The translations under genes were made by a program, and so were the position numbers. Below the pieces are notes generated by a model that saw only the letters and a program-made list of their open reading frames with translations, did not search any database and was not told the DNA's origin. A DNA stretch of 25,093 nt from Apostichopus californicus (taxonomy: Eukaryota; Echinodermata; Holothuroidea; Aspidochirotida; Stichopodidae): the NCBI GenBank assembly GCA_020650975.1, contig JAIPMN010021992.1:1-25093 (forward strand), in the 5' to 3' direction. This document shows, in pieces, positions 11,105 through 21,475 of the stretch (positions within the stretch are counted from its first letter, which is position 1; the number at the start of each line of letters is the position of its first letter).

Positions 11105-11940
11105 GCAGTTGACAACCCCCCCCCCCCATTCCATCATATTTATCGGGGGCGGGGCAAGACAAATAGAAGATGGGAGCAGTCTTGTAGGTCTCCAGACCAA
11201 CAACATCTGGTCTCAAACGTCTGTGGTCTCAGTTTCGACGAGTTTGCCGATGACCTGAACAATCTCATCAACAATAAATGTCGGCTCTTCCACACTCTTC
11301 CCCATATTCCCCACTTTGACTCCTCTTCCACCCAACCGATCTTAAGGAAGTCATCAACCCTGGTGAAATCACCAAGGCACCCAAGAACACTAAACATTCC
11401 TCATCTGGAATTGACGAAATCACTTACCTATCCCACAATCCTTCTTACTTCTCCCTACCCAAGCCGCCGTATGTGCACATATATCCACCACGGACTACTT
11501 ATCTACATACAGGCTGTGTACGAGGGCTTTCAAAGAAGAAAACCCTACTACCTCTTCCTGGGCATTTGAAGAACATTCGACTCAGTCTGCACAACGGCTT
11601 TTGCGCCAAGCTCCGCCATTCTCACTTCCCTCCTGCTCTCATCCGTCGCTTCTCTAACCTCCTCACTAACCGCTGAACATCTCTCTTCTCCGCCAATAGC
11701 TCTTGAAGGGAAAGGCAGCAGTCCCTAAACTAAATTACTAATCTTTAAACACATTATCCGTCCACTCTGGGAGAAAGGTTCACAGCAACCATCAACTTCT
11801 CTGCACACACTAAAGGAAAACATTCAAATTATCCAAAACACCTCCCTCAAAGCCGTACTCTTCTCAAAGGGGACCTCCACCGCCTTCATTCACGACCTTC
11901 ATTCACCAAATTAGTCACGGATTCCGCCAGTTTGCAGCCT
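11105..11940 (+). mobile_element. Degenerate non-LTR retrotransposon (LINE) reverse-transcriptase remnant A
   Basis: Short peptides in successive frames match conserved parts of LINE reverse transcriptase in the right order. F-A-D-D-L-N-N-L-I (about 11243-11270, frame 2) suits the region before the fingers. SSSGIDEITY (11398-11427, frame 1) suits the S-x-G-x-D-x-I motif. FDSVC (11576-11590) precedes the palm helix. FPPALIRRFSNLLTNR (11626-11673) ends at a TGA. IQIIQNTSLKAVL, downstream of an R-P-L-W-E, lies in the frame-2 stretch 11747-11914 and suits the thumb. The catalytic YxDD block is not visible. At least three frame changes and several stops show it is dead. It is richer in C and T than its surroundings, as expected of an inserted element. 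The clade looks jockey/CR1-like, which is inference. Confidence 0.75.
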
Positions 11941-12498
11941 TATTGCTTCACTAACTCAATACCGGCTAACCCACAAACATGAAAATAAAAAAGGTATAAC
12001 CTCCAGTATTAACTTTTATGCCAACCTCTTGCCTTATCCTTTCCCCACGTCTCTCCTTCTCCAAACTCTAAACTCTAAACTACACCTCCGTCTCTGTCTC
12101 GTCCCTGTCCTCTCTTGTCTCCCCCTTCCTATGAGCATGAAGTACAATGTCTACTGGCGCACCGCATGTTTATCGCAGGATTGATGTCTCTCACCCAAGC
12201 ACCCACTTCCATCCTCAAAAACCATCCACGCCGAAAGCTTTCGGCTATATGGAGTTTTGTCCAAAGTGTTTCAAGTCCAAGTGATGAACCACCACACCCT
12301 GCACGAACGTAATCGACCAGCACTCGAGAAAACATGTTCAATCGTCCCAACTAAACGATGCGACGTAACACTGGCTAAATTGCGACGTATAAACACATAC
12401 ATTAATATGGTAGTGGATGACCTGTACATTGTGTTACATTTCGCTTGAATAGATGTATCTGTTTGCAGCACATCAAAATAAAAAGTTCGATATTTGAA
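11915..12498. other. Pyrimidine-rich 3' flank of LINE remnant A grading into AT-rich DNA
   Basis: Down to about 12250 the plus strand stays rich in C and T like the LINE remnant, and it may be its 3' part. I cannot name a motif in it. Open frames at 12115-12312 (+) and 12129-12350 (-) overlap each other and show no domain. No terminal poly-A tract or target-site duplication was found, so the right boundary of the element is not fixed. Confidence 0.4.
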
Positions 12499-12529
12499 AC
12501 ATTTGGCGTAACTTCAAACGCCTAAATGT
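12499..12529. repeat. Imperfect hairpin at the left end of the 216-bp repeat
   Basis: ACATTTGGCGT (12499-12509) faces ACGCCTAAATGT (12518-12529), complementary apart from one extra base, with an 8-nt loop. The second repeat copy at 12716 does not keep the pairing, so it is not conserved. Confidence 0.6.
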
Positions 12530-12929
12530 TCATTAAAAAGTTGAAGTTGGCAGTTACACTCGACATATTCATATAATGTTTCGACAAACTAATAATATTT
12601 TGAGCATCCTCTTATTATTGTTCGACATTCTTTTATTAGTTTAGACATGTTCATATAAATTTGGGTTTGCTTATATTATTTAAGACATGCTTATTTTGTT
12701 TTGGACATTTTGCAAGAAATGGCGTGAATTCAAACGACAAAATGTTGACTGATAATATGAAGTTAGCAGTTACATTCGACATATTCATATACTTTATTGA
12801 CACTCTCATATTATTTTGGACATGCACATATTATTTTTAGACATACTTATATTAGTTTGGATATATTTATATAAATTTGGACCTTATATTAATTTGGACA
12901 TGCATATATTGTTCTGGACATGTCTGATA
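12499..12929. repeat. Degenerate short-period minisatellite within a 216-bp direct duplication
   Basis: 12505-12577 repeats at 12721-12793 with a constant offset of 216 bp (shared landmarks GGCGT, TTCAAACG, CAGTTACA, CGACATATTCATATA). Between and after the two, a motif of roughly 20-25 bases recurs with many changes: GACAT, a few bases, TTATATTA, then TTTGGACAT. It can be followed at 12562, 12640, 12686, 12778, 12819, 12841 and 12896. The array fades near 12930. No coding potential. Confidence 0.75.
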
Positions 12930-13849
12930 CATATAGCATTCCGTACACCCGCACACTGTCAGACTACCCAGTTTCACTGATTATCCGGCGGCTCTTGTAT
13001 ATAAGGGATACGTTAAGTAGGGGATGCATAATTAGTCTTAGTAATGCTGGTTTCGAGGATAACATTTGAACATGTAACGCTAGCGTTACAAATACTCGAT
13101 GTGCTTGTCATTGGAACTATGCTTGACACATTGCATAAGTAAACCATTAATATAAATATCTGCCTCGGAACTTCATATCTCGGTCTCGAACCTTTTGTTA
13201 TAAATCTGAGTTTCGGATCTTCACGTTTTGGCCTCGAACTACAACACAGTCTGGTGAAATGTATGTCAAAAATGGGCCCTCCAATTTTAGGAAAAGTTTC
13301 GTGCCAACTGTGATATCCGGTTCCACGGCCCTGTTGCCTACAGTGTATATGCTCTGGAGTATCAATGCAATAATTCTCTTGATTCTTCTAAATGACAATT
13401 AGTATATGCTACCAGAAAACCGTCTTATTTAACTTAGGCGGCTCAATTCCTGCTCATATCGGAAATTGGACGGTAAAGCGTGAACCATTGCATCATATAT
13501 ACATTCAGTTCATTGCACACGTTTTTCACTGACCAAGGATTCATTTTATGTCGAATATATCTGATAAGGACAACTTAAGTCATTATTGCTTTTCACTGAC
13601 AAATTATTTTCTGCAAGTTCGAGCCTTGTTTTTTTTTAGTAAACCATAACGGTAACAACTACGTTAACGTTGACACTTTCTCGTTCTCGACAGGAAAAAC
13701 ATTGCGTAATATAAATATGAAAAATTCAATGCTAACAAAACATAGTCCTCAACCATACAGTGTTCAAAGCTGCTAGCCTTTACGCAAAATATAATCAGAC
13801 TACGGGTACTATACACGGTACAATTGGTCCTCGAAAACAACATTTTTAT
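12930..13849. other. Single-copy AT-rich segment with a perfect palindrome
   Basis: No gene recognised. It contains the 18-bp palindrome at 13073-13090. It also has a two-copy repeat of about 28 bases (TCGGAACTTCATATCTCGG near 13165 against TCGGATCTTCACGTTTTGG near 13214), each ending in CTCGAAC. The short minus-strand frames at 13198-13398 and 13664-13852 carry no recognisable domain. Confidence 0.5.
13073..13090. repeat. Perfect 18-bp palindrome
   Basis: TGTAACGCTAGCGTTACA equals its own reverse complement and has no spacer. It could bind a dimeric protein or form a small cruciform. Nothing around it shows which. Confidence 0.9.
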
Positions 13850-14098
13850 CATTTATGTTCATGTTACGCGGAGTTAAAATTACAGGTTATAGCAAGTCAG
13901 AGGTTAAGTTTATGGTACTTCTACAAAATGCCAAAAAAAAATAAAACACAATACAATACAATACAATTCTGACGTTAAATTGCTGAGTCGCGTGTGGTAT
14001 TTTCGATGAAGTGAATATTTTAAGCTGACGTTCTAAAAGTTTTCGTTGTTAATGATACGGTGACATCAGAAACTTACATTTCAGTTTTTTTTCTATAG

Positions 14099-14166
14099 GT
14101 CAATAATGGCACACGCGGAACCCTCCCAAAGCACCGGGAGGGACACAGGAACGAACCCTGCAGAAA
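14099..14166 (+). CDS. Candidate 5' coding exon, paralogue 1 (partial gene, function unknown)
   Basis: A T-rich tract ending in TATAG (AG at 14097-14098) precedes a 68-nt segment. Its ATG at 14106 has the context CAATAATGG. The frame runs 20 codons plus one base to a GTAAGA donor at 14167 (phase 1). The peptide is hydrophilic and Ser/Thr-rich, with STGRDTGTN at its centre. The copy at 21170-21237 has the same length, ATG position, phase and donor, with no indels. Of the codon changes between the two, four are silent and about six replace residues. There is no signal peptide or known domain, and I do not recognise the gene. The opposite strand is also open in both copies, so openness alone proves little; the splice signals favour the plus strand. 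Downstream exons were not found. Confidence 0.4.
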
Positions 14167-14266
14167 GTAAGAGACTTTCAGCAAAAGAAAAAGAGTCTGA
14201 CGACATATTTTTTTGCTTTCTCTGTCCTTGTGTCAACAATACTCTATACCACAAGATAAGAGTAAC

Positions 14267-14340
14267 ATATGTACTTTTTTGAATAGGGTAGGGGTGGGCG
14301 AGGGGGGGGGGGGAGGTTGCAGGTGGGGGCAGACACAAAT
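14267..14340 (+). repeat. Left copy of the direct repeat flanking the scaffold gap
   Basis: These 74 bases start at ATATGTACTTTTTTGAATAG, pass through a G-run and end GGGGGCAGACACAAAT. They recur with few changes immediately right of the N run. The G-run is long and pure here but interrupted in the other copy, as expected for a sequencing-difficult homopolymer or for two alleles. Confidence 0.95.
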
Positions 14341-14350
14341 NNNNNNNNNN
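14341..14350. other. Assembly gap of 10 N
   Basis: Ten consecutive N. A short fixed number usually marks a gap of unknown or estimated size. Any reading frame crossing it, such as the apparent 163-codon plus-strand frame at 14213-14704, is unreliable. Confidence 0.99.
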
Positions 14351-14423
14351 ATATGTACTTTTTTGAATAGGGTAGAGGTGGGCGAGGGGGAGTGGGATGT
14401 TGCAGGTGGGGGCAGACACAAAT
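14351..14423 (+). repeat. Right copy of the direct repeat flanking the scaffold gap
   Basis: These 73 bases repeat 14267-14340, with the G-run broken as GAGGGGGAGTGGGATG. Paralogous block 2 has only one equivalent region, which suggests the true locus also has one. Confidence 0.95.
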
Positions 14424-14500
14424 TTAAAGACATAACTAAATGTGCAGTAAGAAAGGTAGTGGTTGTGTGTACATCCCTTTGTTCCGGTACGCAGTTAACA

Positions 14501-17500
14501 AGCGTGTATGCTCAGCGGACTGCATTGTTAAGGATTATTTCGCAACGGACAGTTAATGTAGTAATTTACAATACAGTAGCCATAACAGACTTGTTGTACT
14601 TGATTCAGTACTTGCACTCGTTCTCGAGTACAATATATACCTGTGTACTCGAGTATATGTTTACGCTTAACTCGATGAATCAAGTGGACACAACCTTCCT
14701 ATAACTGTTTAGACCTGGTATTTTAAACAATAGCCACGAATAGCACCGCTAAATATTTTCAATTTTGTTTTCTGCACGAGAGAGCATCATAGGCCATGCA
14801 TGTTCAAAGTAATTTCGCCCACAAAAGGTGACATAATACATATATTTGAAGAAAAAAAATCAACTTGATAGTCTGAGTAGAAAATTTAGGCTGTGTTTAG
14901 ATTTAGTTTGTTATTTGTTTGCATTTCCGATAATGCTTGGTTTAAATTCAAGAACTACCAGTTCAATGCGAGTCAAGGAAGTACATAACTGTGATAAAGC
15001 AGGTCGGATGTACTGTACCTGATTGAGAGCAATGTGTAAATTCATTTGTTTGTCAACCTTTTGGAGATAAAACATATTTAGACACGTAAACACAAATTCA
15101 ATAACTCTCTTATATAAACATGACTGACTGTTGTGATCCATTGGCTCAAAATATTGGAACGAACACGTAGTGTCCCTATTTAATGGGGGTCACTGGAAAT
15201 TAGGAGTACCTGGATGATGGGCGCCCGGAGAACAGCCTGACCCGCCTAATGCGTCGGCATAAAACAATTCACCAAGCGTGTTCGTATGCTTGTTCGTGTT
15301 ATGTTTTTACGTCATCGTGTTACTTTAATGGATAGTTTTGTAAACAGTACAGATCACGCACAGTAGGACCAACAGTCTGAACTCGATTAGAACCTATACG
15401 ACAGCACCCTTGGATAGAACGCTGGATAGGCATATTGCAATCAAAATGACAAGTACGATCAAAACTATAATTATTTTTTATGTTCACTTTACGTGGAGTA
15501 CCTCATTTCGCAATTCCATGCGAAATATATGATCATAGTCAACATATTTATTAAATGTGACCCGTATTTCAGAAACCTGGTATTTGAGAATGCTGTATTA
15601 AGTTTAACGGTACCATCACTTTACCATAACGTGCTTGATCGTGTGCGTCTGTTGACCTACTGAAGGGCGTACGACGTCTTCGGTTATGTGGCCGTATCTC
15701 CCGGAATGATAACTTTTATTTTCATCTCAGAGAAATAAATAAGTAAAACTTGAAACCAGTCAGATCAAGCACCAAACATGGTTCTAGAGTAGTGTATTAT
15801 CTAATACAGACTATGCAGTAACAAATGGTATGCTTGTGTACGTTTACCGTGCAAACAGCGTGTCATAAGTCCTGAAATCGATACGAGTTGAATTGCATTA
15901 GCATCTGGCAGTATCTCGCAATCTCATCGAAAGACTTGCAAACACGAGGACGAATGATGAACGATCTTCTTACTATTTGGGAATATATTTTGTGAAACCG
16001 TGTGACATTTGTAAATGACAGAACAAAGTTCGCTATACTTATAGCGGTCATCGTGTAGTGTACATACAATTCAGTGAAACCAATATGCCCAAGGATATGA
16101 TTAAGTACGTCAAGAGTAAACCGTGTCAAGCATGATTGGTAAAGTCTCTAGTAGTATTTACATAAAATAAAGATCAAACAATCCGCTTTGATAGAAATAA
16201 TATTATACCAGAGTAGACTGTGGCGGCGATGTACACCACCATAACGTAACCTTTATAATGTAAGATATAGAGGACTGAAAATATCAGCTTTACCTTACAC
16301 ATCTCAATTATCGGGGTTATTGCCCTAAAGGTGATCATTATTGGCTAGAAATTGGATGGAAAAGACAATTAATGGTCATTCTTGTCCACTCTTTATGATT
16401 GCATTTAAATAAATTCCTCAAACATTGTTCATTTGACATCCTATTCTCTACTTGCTCCCATTTCACTGTCTTGATACTCGCGTTTGTCTTCTTGAGAGGA
16501 TTCTCAGTCACTTGATATATCATATCAGACCAAACCAGAGAAGATGGGGTTGGGTGGGGGTAGTTATGGGCCACGCAATCACTTTGCGGGCAGGGGATGA
16601 TATGGAGGGGCTGGAAAATATGGGATATATATAATGTGCAAAGAGGGTGTCGGGTAACATCATTAACCAACCCTGTTGTCTCTGGACGCTCCTGCATCCA
16701 ATTGTCTACTTAATATTATTCTCGGTGATTTCAAGTGATGTCAAGTGATTTTACTAGTAATTTGTAAACATCTAAACCCATTTATAATTGGCGGAATCAC
16801 TGACGTCTTTACTATCACGGAGTTCATTCGTTCATAGAAATCCTGGCTCGCTAAAGTAAATCAACAACGGAAAACTAAGTGGGAAAATAAGAGCAACTTT
16901 TCTTGAACAAATTTGTTATTTTTTTTTACTTAATTTATGTACGGAATTTGAAACACGGACTCTTTGTGCTCCTATAACGATACGTATTCGAATCTCTCTT
17001 AAGCTCATTATGTCTCCTCTATTTTCATATTTATTTTTTGATTTTAAATAACCATTTTTTCAGTAAGAGAATCTGTCGTTTTCTTGTCAAGAGATATTCA
17101 TTGTTGGCCATCTCAACTTGTACGTTATGTACATAGTTTGCATGATATACAGGCAATCACGTGACAAAAGACAGCAGGAGATTCCAATATGTTCGTGGTT
17201 ATAATGTATATGAGAGCAATGCATACTGTACACGTACAGCAGGTACTTTGAACGGCTGATATGACAGAATAAACACAACGAGGCATAAACATCAGATATG
17301 ATTTGTGTGATCAAATAAAGTCTTTGACTGTGTAAACTCATAAACTATGAACTTTGGAATCAGTTACAACTATATACTGTATCCTACAAGATCTACTTAG
17401 CGTTCAGGTTCGAACATTAGAACGTCACATGATATGCAAGGCGCCATCTTGTCAATTGGATATTTTTCAATTTCGTTTTCGTATGTTCTCCTTTCGTGAT

Positions 17501-18480
17501 TTTCTTCTGTTGTTTAAAGGAATCTAGACAAAGATTCTGATGTGGATGATAAACCCACAAAGTGATGATCGTACTGGTAAGTAACGTACAGTTGACAGTA
17601 ATAACGTAAAGCCCTGTACTGTCATACCACACACTTCGTTACTAAAAGTACGGACACCAGGGCTGCACAATCGTTTCAAATATTGTAAAGATATGACTTT
17701 GAATTTGAATAGGAAAATCTTTCATTCAATGTATGTTCATGTATTTTTCACTGGAAATTAAAATTTGATGACTTCGTTGTCTTTAGTAATTTAATAAACA
17801 AATCTGAACTGGTCCTTCACAATATAATAATCTGTCAAATGTGCATTGAAAAGGGAAAGATTCTGGATCAACGTTAGAGGATTTCGTTAAATTAGGGTTT
17901 AATTGGCTTAGTAGAATGATTGTAGTTTGAACACAAACTTTGTTATAATTGCAATATTAAAAGCTAAATAATGGTTTACCAGGGACACCCTGATATAAAG
18001 AACTACATTTAACAACCATATAGTCAATTAATCAACTTGTTTCCTGGTAATTCTATCAGTAGTTTACCAGTCAAACATTAATCACCGAAGAATATGTAAC
18101 CATATCAACCTTTGAACGGTTTATAAGACAAATCTTCGTAGAAGAAATATATAGCGACACCATCTTGTCAATATAATATTATAATTCTTCGCTTTCTTCT
18201 TTTTGCTTGGATTTCACAAATGCTTAGTTTATCAGACGTAAAGCACAATTAGATAATTTGTTGATCAGGAAGAAAAGGAACTATTAATATGTGTAATTGT
18301 GTAACCACCTCCATATGGAGAGGGGATGGTGTGAAGCATGGTACTTGGGGGAACTTTGGCAGATTAATGGTATGTTTCCGATTTAATATTTGGTTTGAAT
18401 GATTAAATCAACAACTTAAAAAAAATGTGTACCGATGTGTACCTAGGCTAACTAAAAAGAAGGGATCACTAAAAGACAAT
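14501..18480. other. Long AT-rich stretch between the paralogous blocks, no gene recognised
   Basis: If block 1 is the start of a gene, its later exons should lie here, but none could be proven. Seen inside: a 9-bp inverted repeat CTCGAGTAC at 14623-14631 with its complement at 14645-14653; a purine/G-rich patch at 16535-16620; and one exon-like segment at 17520-17576, listed separately. Minus-strand frames at 15863-16129 (88 codons) and 16338-16697 (119 codons) have no recognisable domain, and their lengths fit chance in AT-rich DNA. Confidence 0.45.
17520..17576 (+). other. Weak exon-like segment with acidic frame
   Basis: A pyrimidine-rich stretch (about 17487-17514) ends in AAAG. After one base, the frame reads NLDKDSDVDDKPTK and meets two TGA stops. 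A strong donor, GTAAGT, follows at 17577. It would need a preceding phase-2 intron, but the exon at 14099-14166 ends in phase 1, so the two cannot be joined directly. Segments like this arise by chance in several kilobases of AT-rich DNA, so I do not call it a gene. Confidence 0.15.
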
Positions 18481-18830
18481 CGACGGGTTTAATAACTATA
18501 ACAAAATGTATATGTATTTGTTTGTATGGAGAAAGTGGGGAGAGAGTTTACCCCGGTTAAACCCTCCCCGGATGAAGTGAACACCAAATCAAGCTATGGT
18601 TTAGTAACCATAGTAATTTGTATTTGTATTTATGGATAACTAATTCCACCTTGAAAGAAGTGAAAACCGGAAGGCGACTTTTGTTTATTAACTGTAGTGG
18701 ATTGTATGTGTATTGGTATGAATGGAGTGGCGGGTTTGGATAGCGGGTTAATCCCAACTAATCACACACTGATGGAATTAAACAACATAATTTACTGTTT
18801 TAATACCTACAATAATAAACAAATGTAATG
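18480..18830. repeat. Degenerate tandem repeat, roughly 80-115 bp per unit
   Basis: A motif of the form GGTTTA-TAAC-ATA followed by TTGTATTTGTATT-TATGGA recurs at about 18485, 18599 and 18682, with a fainter fourth trace near 18790. Units 2 and 3 are preceded by related GAAGTGAA-ACC segments. Spacing is uneven and units differ widely, so the array is old. No coding potential. Confidence 0.55.
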
Positions 18831-18882
18831 AAGACCTGGTGAAATCAAAAACCTTCACAACGAAGCTCTCTTATATACATAT

Positions 18883-19100
18883 TCAATTCAAACAACAGTA
18901 TCAATTCAATTCATACTTTCAATATTATCAAATTAAATCATACTTTCAACAGTATCAAATCAATTCATACTATCAACAGTATCAAACCGATTCATACTAT
19001 CAACAGTATCAAATCAAATAATACTATCAACAGCATCAAATCAATTCATAGTATCGATAGTAAGAAATCAGTTTTCTACAACCAACAGTATCAAATCGGG
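18883..19100. repeat. 27-bp tandem repeat, about seven to eight units
   Basis: The unit is close to CATACTATCAACAGTATCAA followed by ATCAATT. The central units (about 18930-19055) keep a period of exactly 27 bases, and the outer ones are eroded. Because 27 is nine codons, one frame (18839-19021) reads a Tyr/Gln-rich nonapeptide repeat such as YQQYQINSY. It stops inside the array and has no flanking gene structure, so I treat it as a minisatellite. Confidence 0.85.
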
Positions 19101-20241
19101 ATTGGGTGTATTGAATTTCTTGGAATGACATTCTTGTATGCTATGGAGTGTGTGTATATGTGCCTTGAAGTGCATATATCTCACTTATAAGATATTGTGG
19201 AGTAACCATGCAGCGTTGACTCTGATAGTGACGACGAACACAAAATAAAGGTAGGGGCTGGGGTTAATTTACATTTTACTTTTCTCAGTTTTATTAAAAA
19301 AACGCAATCCTGATGTAAATTGTTATCCTTTATGGAGACATTTAAATGATTTCGTCATGGAAATAATTTTGATTGATTATTTAACTATCACTCAAATATT
19401 GAAGTAATTCTCAAGTTGAGACATTTTCCCAATTACGGTAATGAAGTTATGAACTTCAAAGTTTAATGATAAATAATTTATTTTCCGAAAGGAATACTGT
19501 TGCAAGAATCTCGATCAGATAACATGCCTTAGGATGACATGTGGACATCTTTAAATAAGATTGTAATAATATGGAGTGAGGCTGAAATACTACTTAATGC
19601 CCTGTAAGCGGTTTAGTACATGATCTTTCAAATGCCATTGAGTATCAGAAATGGCAACCAAAATGACTCGCAAATGATGTTTATTAACGATTTGGCCTAG
19701 TCCATACCAAACTTCAAAACTAAACTGACCATTTTTGTGTTTGGTATCAATAGAGTAGTTATCGAGGTCTAGTTAAGTATTTATTGGATTTAAGAGAACT
19801 TGAAACTCTGTTCTCACGATTACGGTCTCACACCTTTCAGGTCTCAAATCTCTCACTGATGCCGTGTTGAAATTAGGATATATTCAATATTATAAGCAGC
19901 ATATGACAAATAACACATATTAATTATTTGTTCAGGTCCATTCAAACCTATTAATGTTATTATACGATCCTTTCTGTCATGTGTTCATATATAAATTGTC
20001 TACTATTTAATTGCGAATACTTTTCAGTTCTTAAACGTATGTATTACTATGCAACACGATACTCCACGCTTAAAGCATATACGTTAAATTTTACTTTGAA
20101 TTTGTATTTTGTTGACACAATAGTATCTCACTTTAGACAAAATGGTAGCCCTTTCCCCCTCAATACACAGCTAACTTTAAGTTCGGTTCTATAATCAACA
20201 TTTCCTTAGCTTTGTTGTTCAAGTATGCGCTCTGAAGACCC
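19101..20241. other. AT-rich spacer, no gene recognised
   Basis: Single-copy within the window. One acidic stretch near 19212-19248 reads VDSDSDDEHKIK before a GTAGGG, but it has a poor acceptor and is not supported as an exon. The frame at 19979-20194 has no recognisable motif. Confidence 0.45.
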
Positions 20242-20529
<288 letters not shown>

Positions 20530-20904
20530 CCATAACGTTTCGGCGGGACCCATTATTGGCCTCTAAGTAGACCCCTGGACACATCACCACAATCTGAACG
20601 TTCAATACCACGGTACATTGGTAAGATTTAAACCTGTGTCGGGTGACATGTCAATGATAACTTTGACATCTAACCTTTGTTATTACTCGTGGCGAGGGCG
20701 ACATTTCATGAACGACTTTTAATGTCGTTCAACTTTTAACCTCCGCGGTTGTCGTTTACTCTTAGACAAAATGTTAATAAACACTTAAACTTCAAATTTT
20801 AAGGCAATAATTATGTGAAATGCCGTTTTTTATAACTGCCTGTTTGACTAGAATAACACGAAAACGTCCTCGAACTATTGTGTTAACCTGTAAATTGGTA
20901 TTTT
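20530..20904. other. Spacer between microsatellite and paralogous block 2
   Basis: No gene recognised. It contains a small hairpin, GAACGAC at 20710-20716 with its complement at 20724-20730. Confidence 0.5.
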
Positions 20905-21475
20905 TTACGTTGATTTTACGTGGAGTAAAAGTTACAGCTTATAGCATATCAAACGATAAGTTTGCGGTAATTTTACAAAATGAATAAAAAAGAAAACAAC
21001 ACAATAATCTAGAGAAAAATATGTTGATGTTGACTTGGTGAGTCGAGTGTTGTTAAAAGATCATCTGGTCTTTTTGAGAGAGTGAATATATTAAGATGAC
21101 GTTTCTAACAATTTTCGTTGCTAATGATACAATGTCGTCAGAAACATACATTTCAGTTTTGTTCTTCAGGTCAATAATGGCACAGACGGAAACCTCTCCA
21201 AGCACCGGGAGGGACACAGGGACAAACTCTGCGTTAGGTAAGAGACTTTCAGTCAAAAAAATAAGAAATTGGACTACAGATTTATTGTTTTCTCTGCCTT
21301 TGTGTCAAGACGGCTCTATACACACGACCAGAGTTACATTGGGAGGAGGGGGTGGGCTAGGAGTGATTGGGCAGGCATAAATGTTAAGACTTATAACTTA
21401 GAAGTTAGCAGCAAGAAAAGCCGGGAGTTGTGTGTACATTGGTTTGTTCAGGTATGCAGTTCATACGATTGAGCC
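20905..21475 (+). repeat. Paralogous block 2, matched by 13850-14500
   Basis: Collinear with block 1 from the TTACGTGGAGTA motif at about 20917, through the exon-like segment at 21170-21237, to TTGTGTGTACAT near 21428. Compared with block 1 it has one instead of two copies of the G-rich segment, and lacks about 28 more bases there. The two exon starts are 7071 bp apart, on the same strand. Confidence 0.88.
21170..21237 (+). CDS. Candidate 5' coding exon, paralogue 2 (partial gene, function unknown)
   Basis: The acceptor is pyrimidine-rich, TTTTGTTCTTCAG, with AG at 21168-21169, and looks better than in paralogue 1. The ATG is at 21177, again as CAATAATGG. After 20 codons and one base comes a GTAAGA donor at 21238 (phase 1). 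The central STGRDTGTN is identical to paralogue 1; the flanking residues differ (for example MAQTET against MAHAEP at the start). If the donor were ignored, the frame would stay open to about 21380 and into a G-rich run, so the end depends on the splice call. The product is unknown. The downstream part of the gene would lie right of 21475, where only a LINE remnant is recognisable. Confidence 0.42.

Larger units (their letters stand above)
13850..14500 (+). repeat. Paralogous block 1, matched by 20905-21475
   Basis: Landmarks occur in the same order in both blocks: the start near TTACG(C/T)GGAGT, an A-rich stretch around 13930, GAGTCG near 13985, the ACGTT/ATTTTCGTTG area near 14025-14050, AAT-GATAC, TCAGAAAC, the exon-like segment at 14099-14166, GTAAGAGACTTTCAG, and finally TTGTGTGTACAT near 14463. 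Block 1 also carries a scaffold gap with a duplicated flank and a (AATAC)n run near 13948-13970. Flanking DNA on either side does not match block 2. This is either the 5' end of a duplicated gene or a dispersed repeat. Confidence 0.88.

Noticed and set aside
14213-14704. 163-codon plus-strand frame across the N gap
   Set aside because: It reads through 10 N and the duplicated G-rich flank, so its continuity is an assembly product.
15478-15505. Possible third copy of the paralogous block, sharing TTTACGTGGAGTA with 20916
   Set aside because: A 13-base exact match is expected a few times by chance in 25 kb, and no further landmarks of the block follow.
15863-16129. 88-codon minus-strand open frame
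   Set aside because: No recognisable motif; its length is within chance expectation.
16338-16697. 119-codon minus-strand open frame
   Set aside because: No recognisable domain, no supporting splice signals, and my rough calculation gives about one such frame expected by chance in this window.
17438-17454. YY1-like motif (AAGATGGCGC on the minus strand), hinting at a promoter
   Set aside because: A single short motif without CpG enrichment, transcript or adjacent first exon is not enough.
17440-18240. Apparent duplication around CCATCTTGTCAAT (17444 and 18160)
   Set aside because: The exact match is only 13 bases; the pyrimidine-rich similarity that follows is low-complexity and not convincing.
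18883-19100. CRISPR array
   Set aside because: The repeats are contiguous 27-bp units without unique spacers, in DNA with animal-type retrotransposons.
19206-19252. Acidic exon-like stretch VDSDSDDEHKIK before GTAGGG
   Set aside because: Weak acceptor lacking a pyrimidine tract and a mediocre donor; its resemblance to the segment at 17520 is at chance level.
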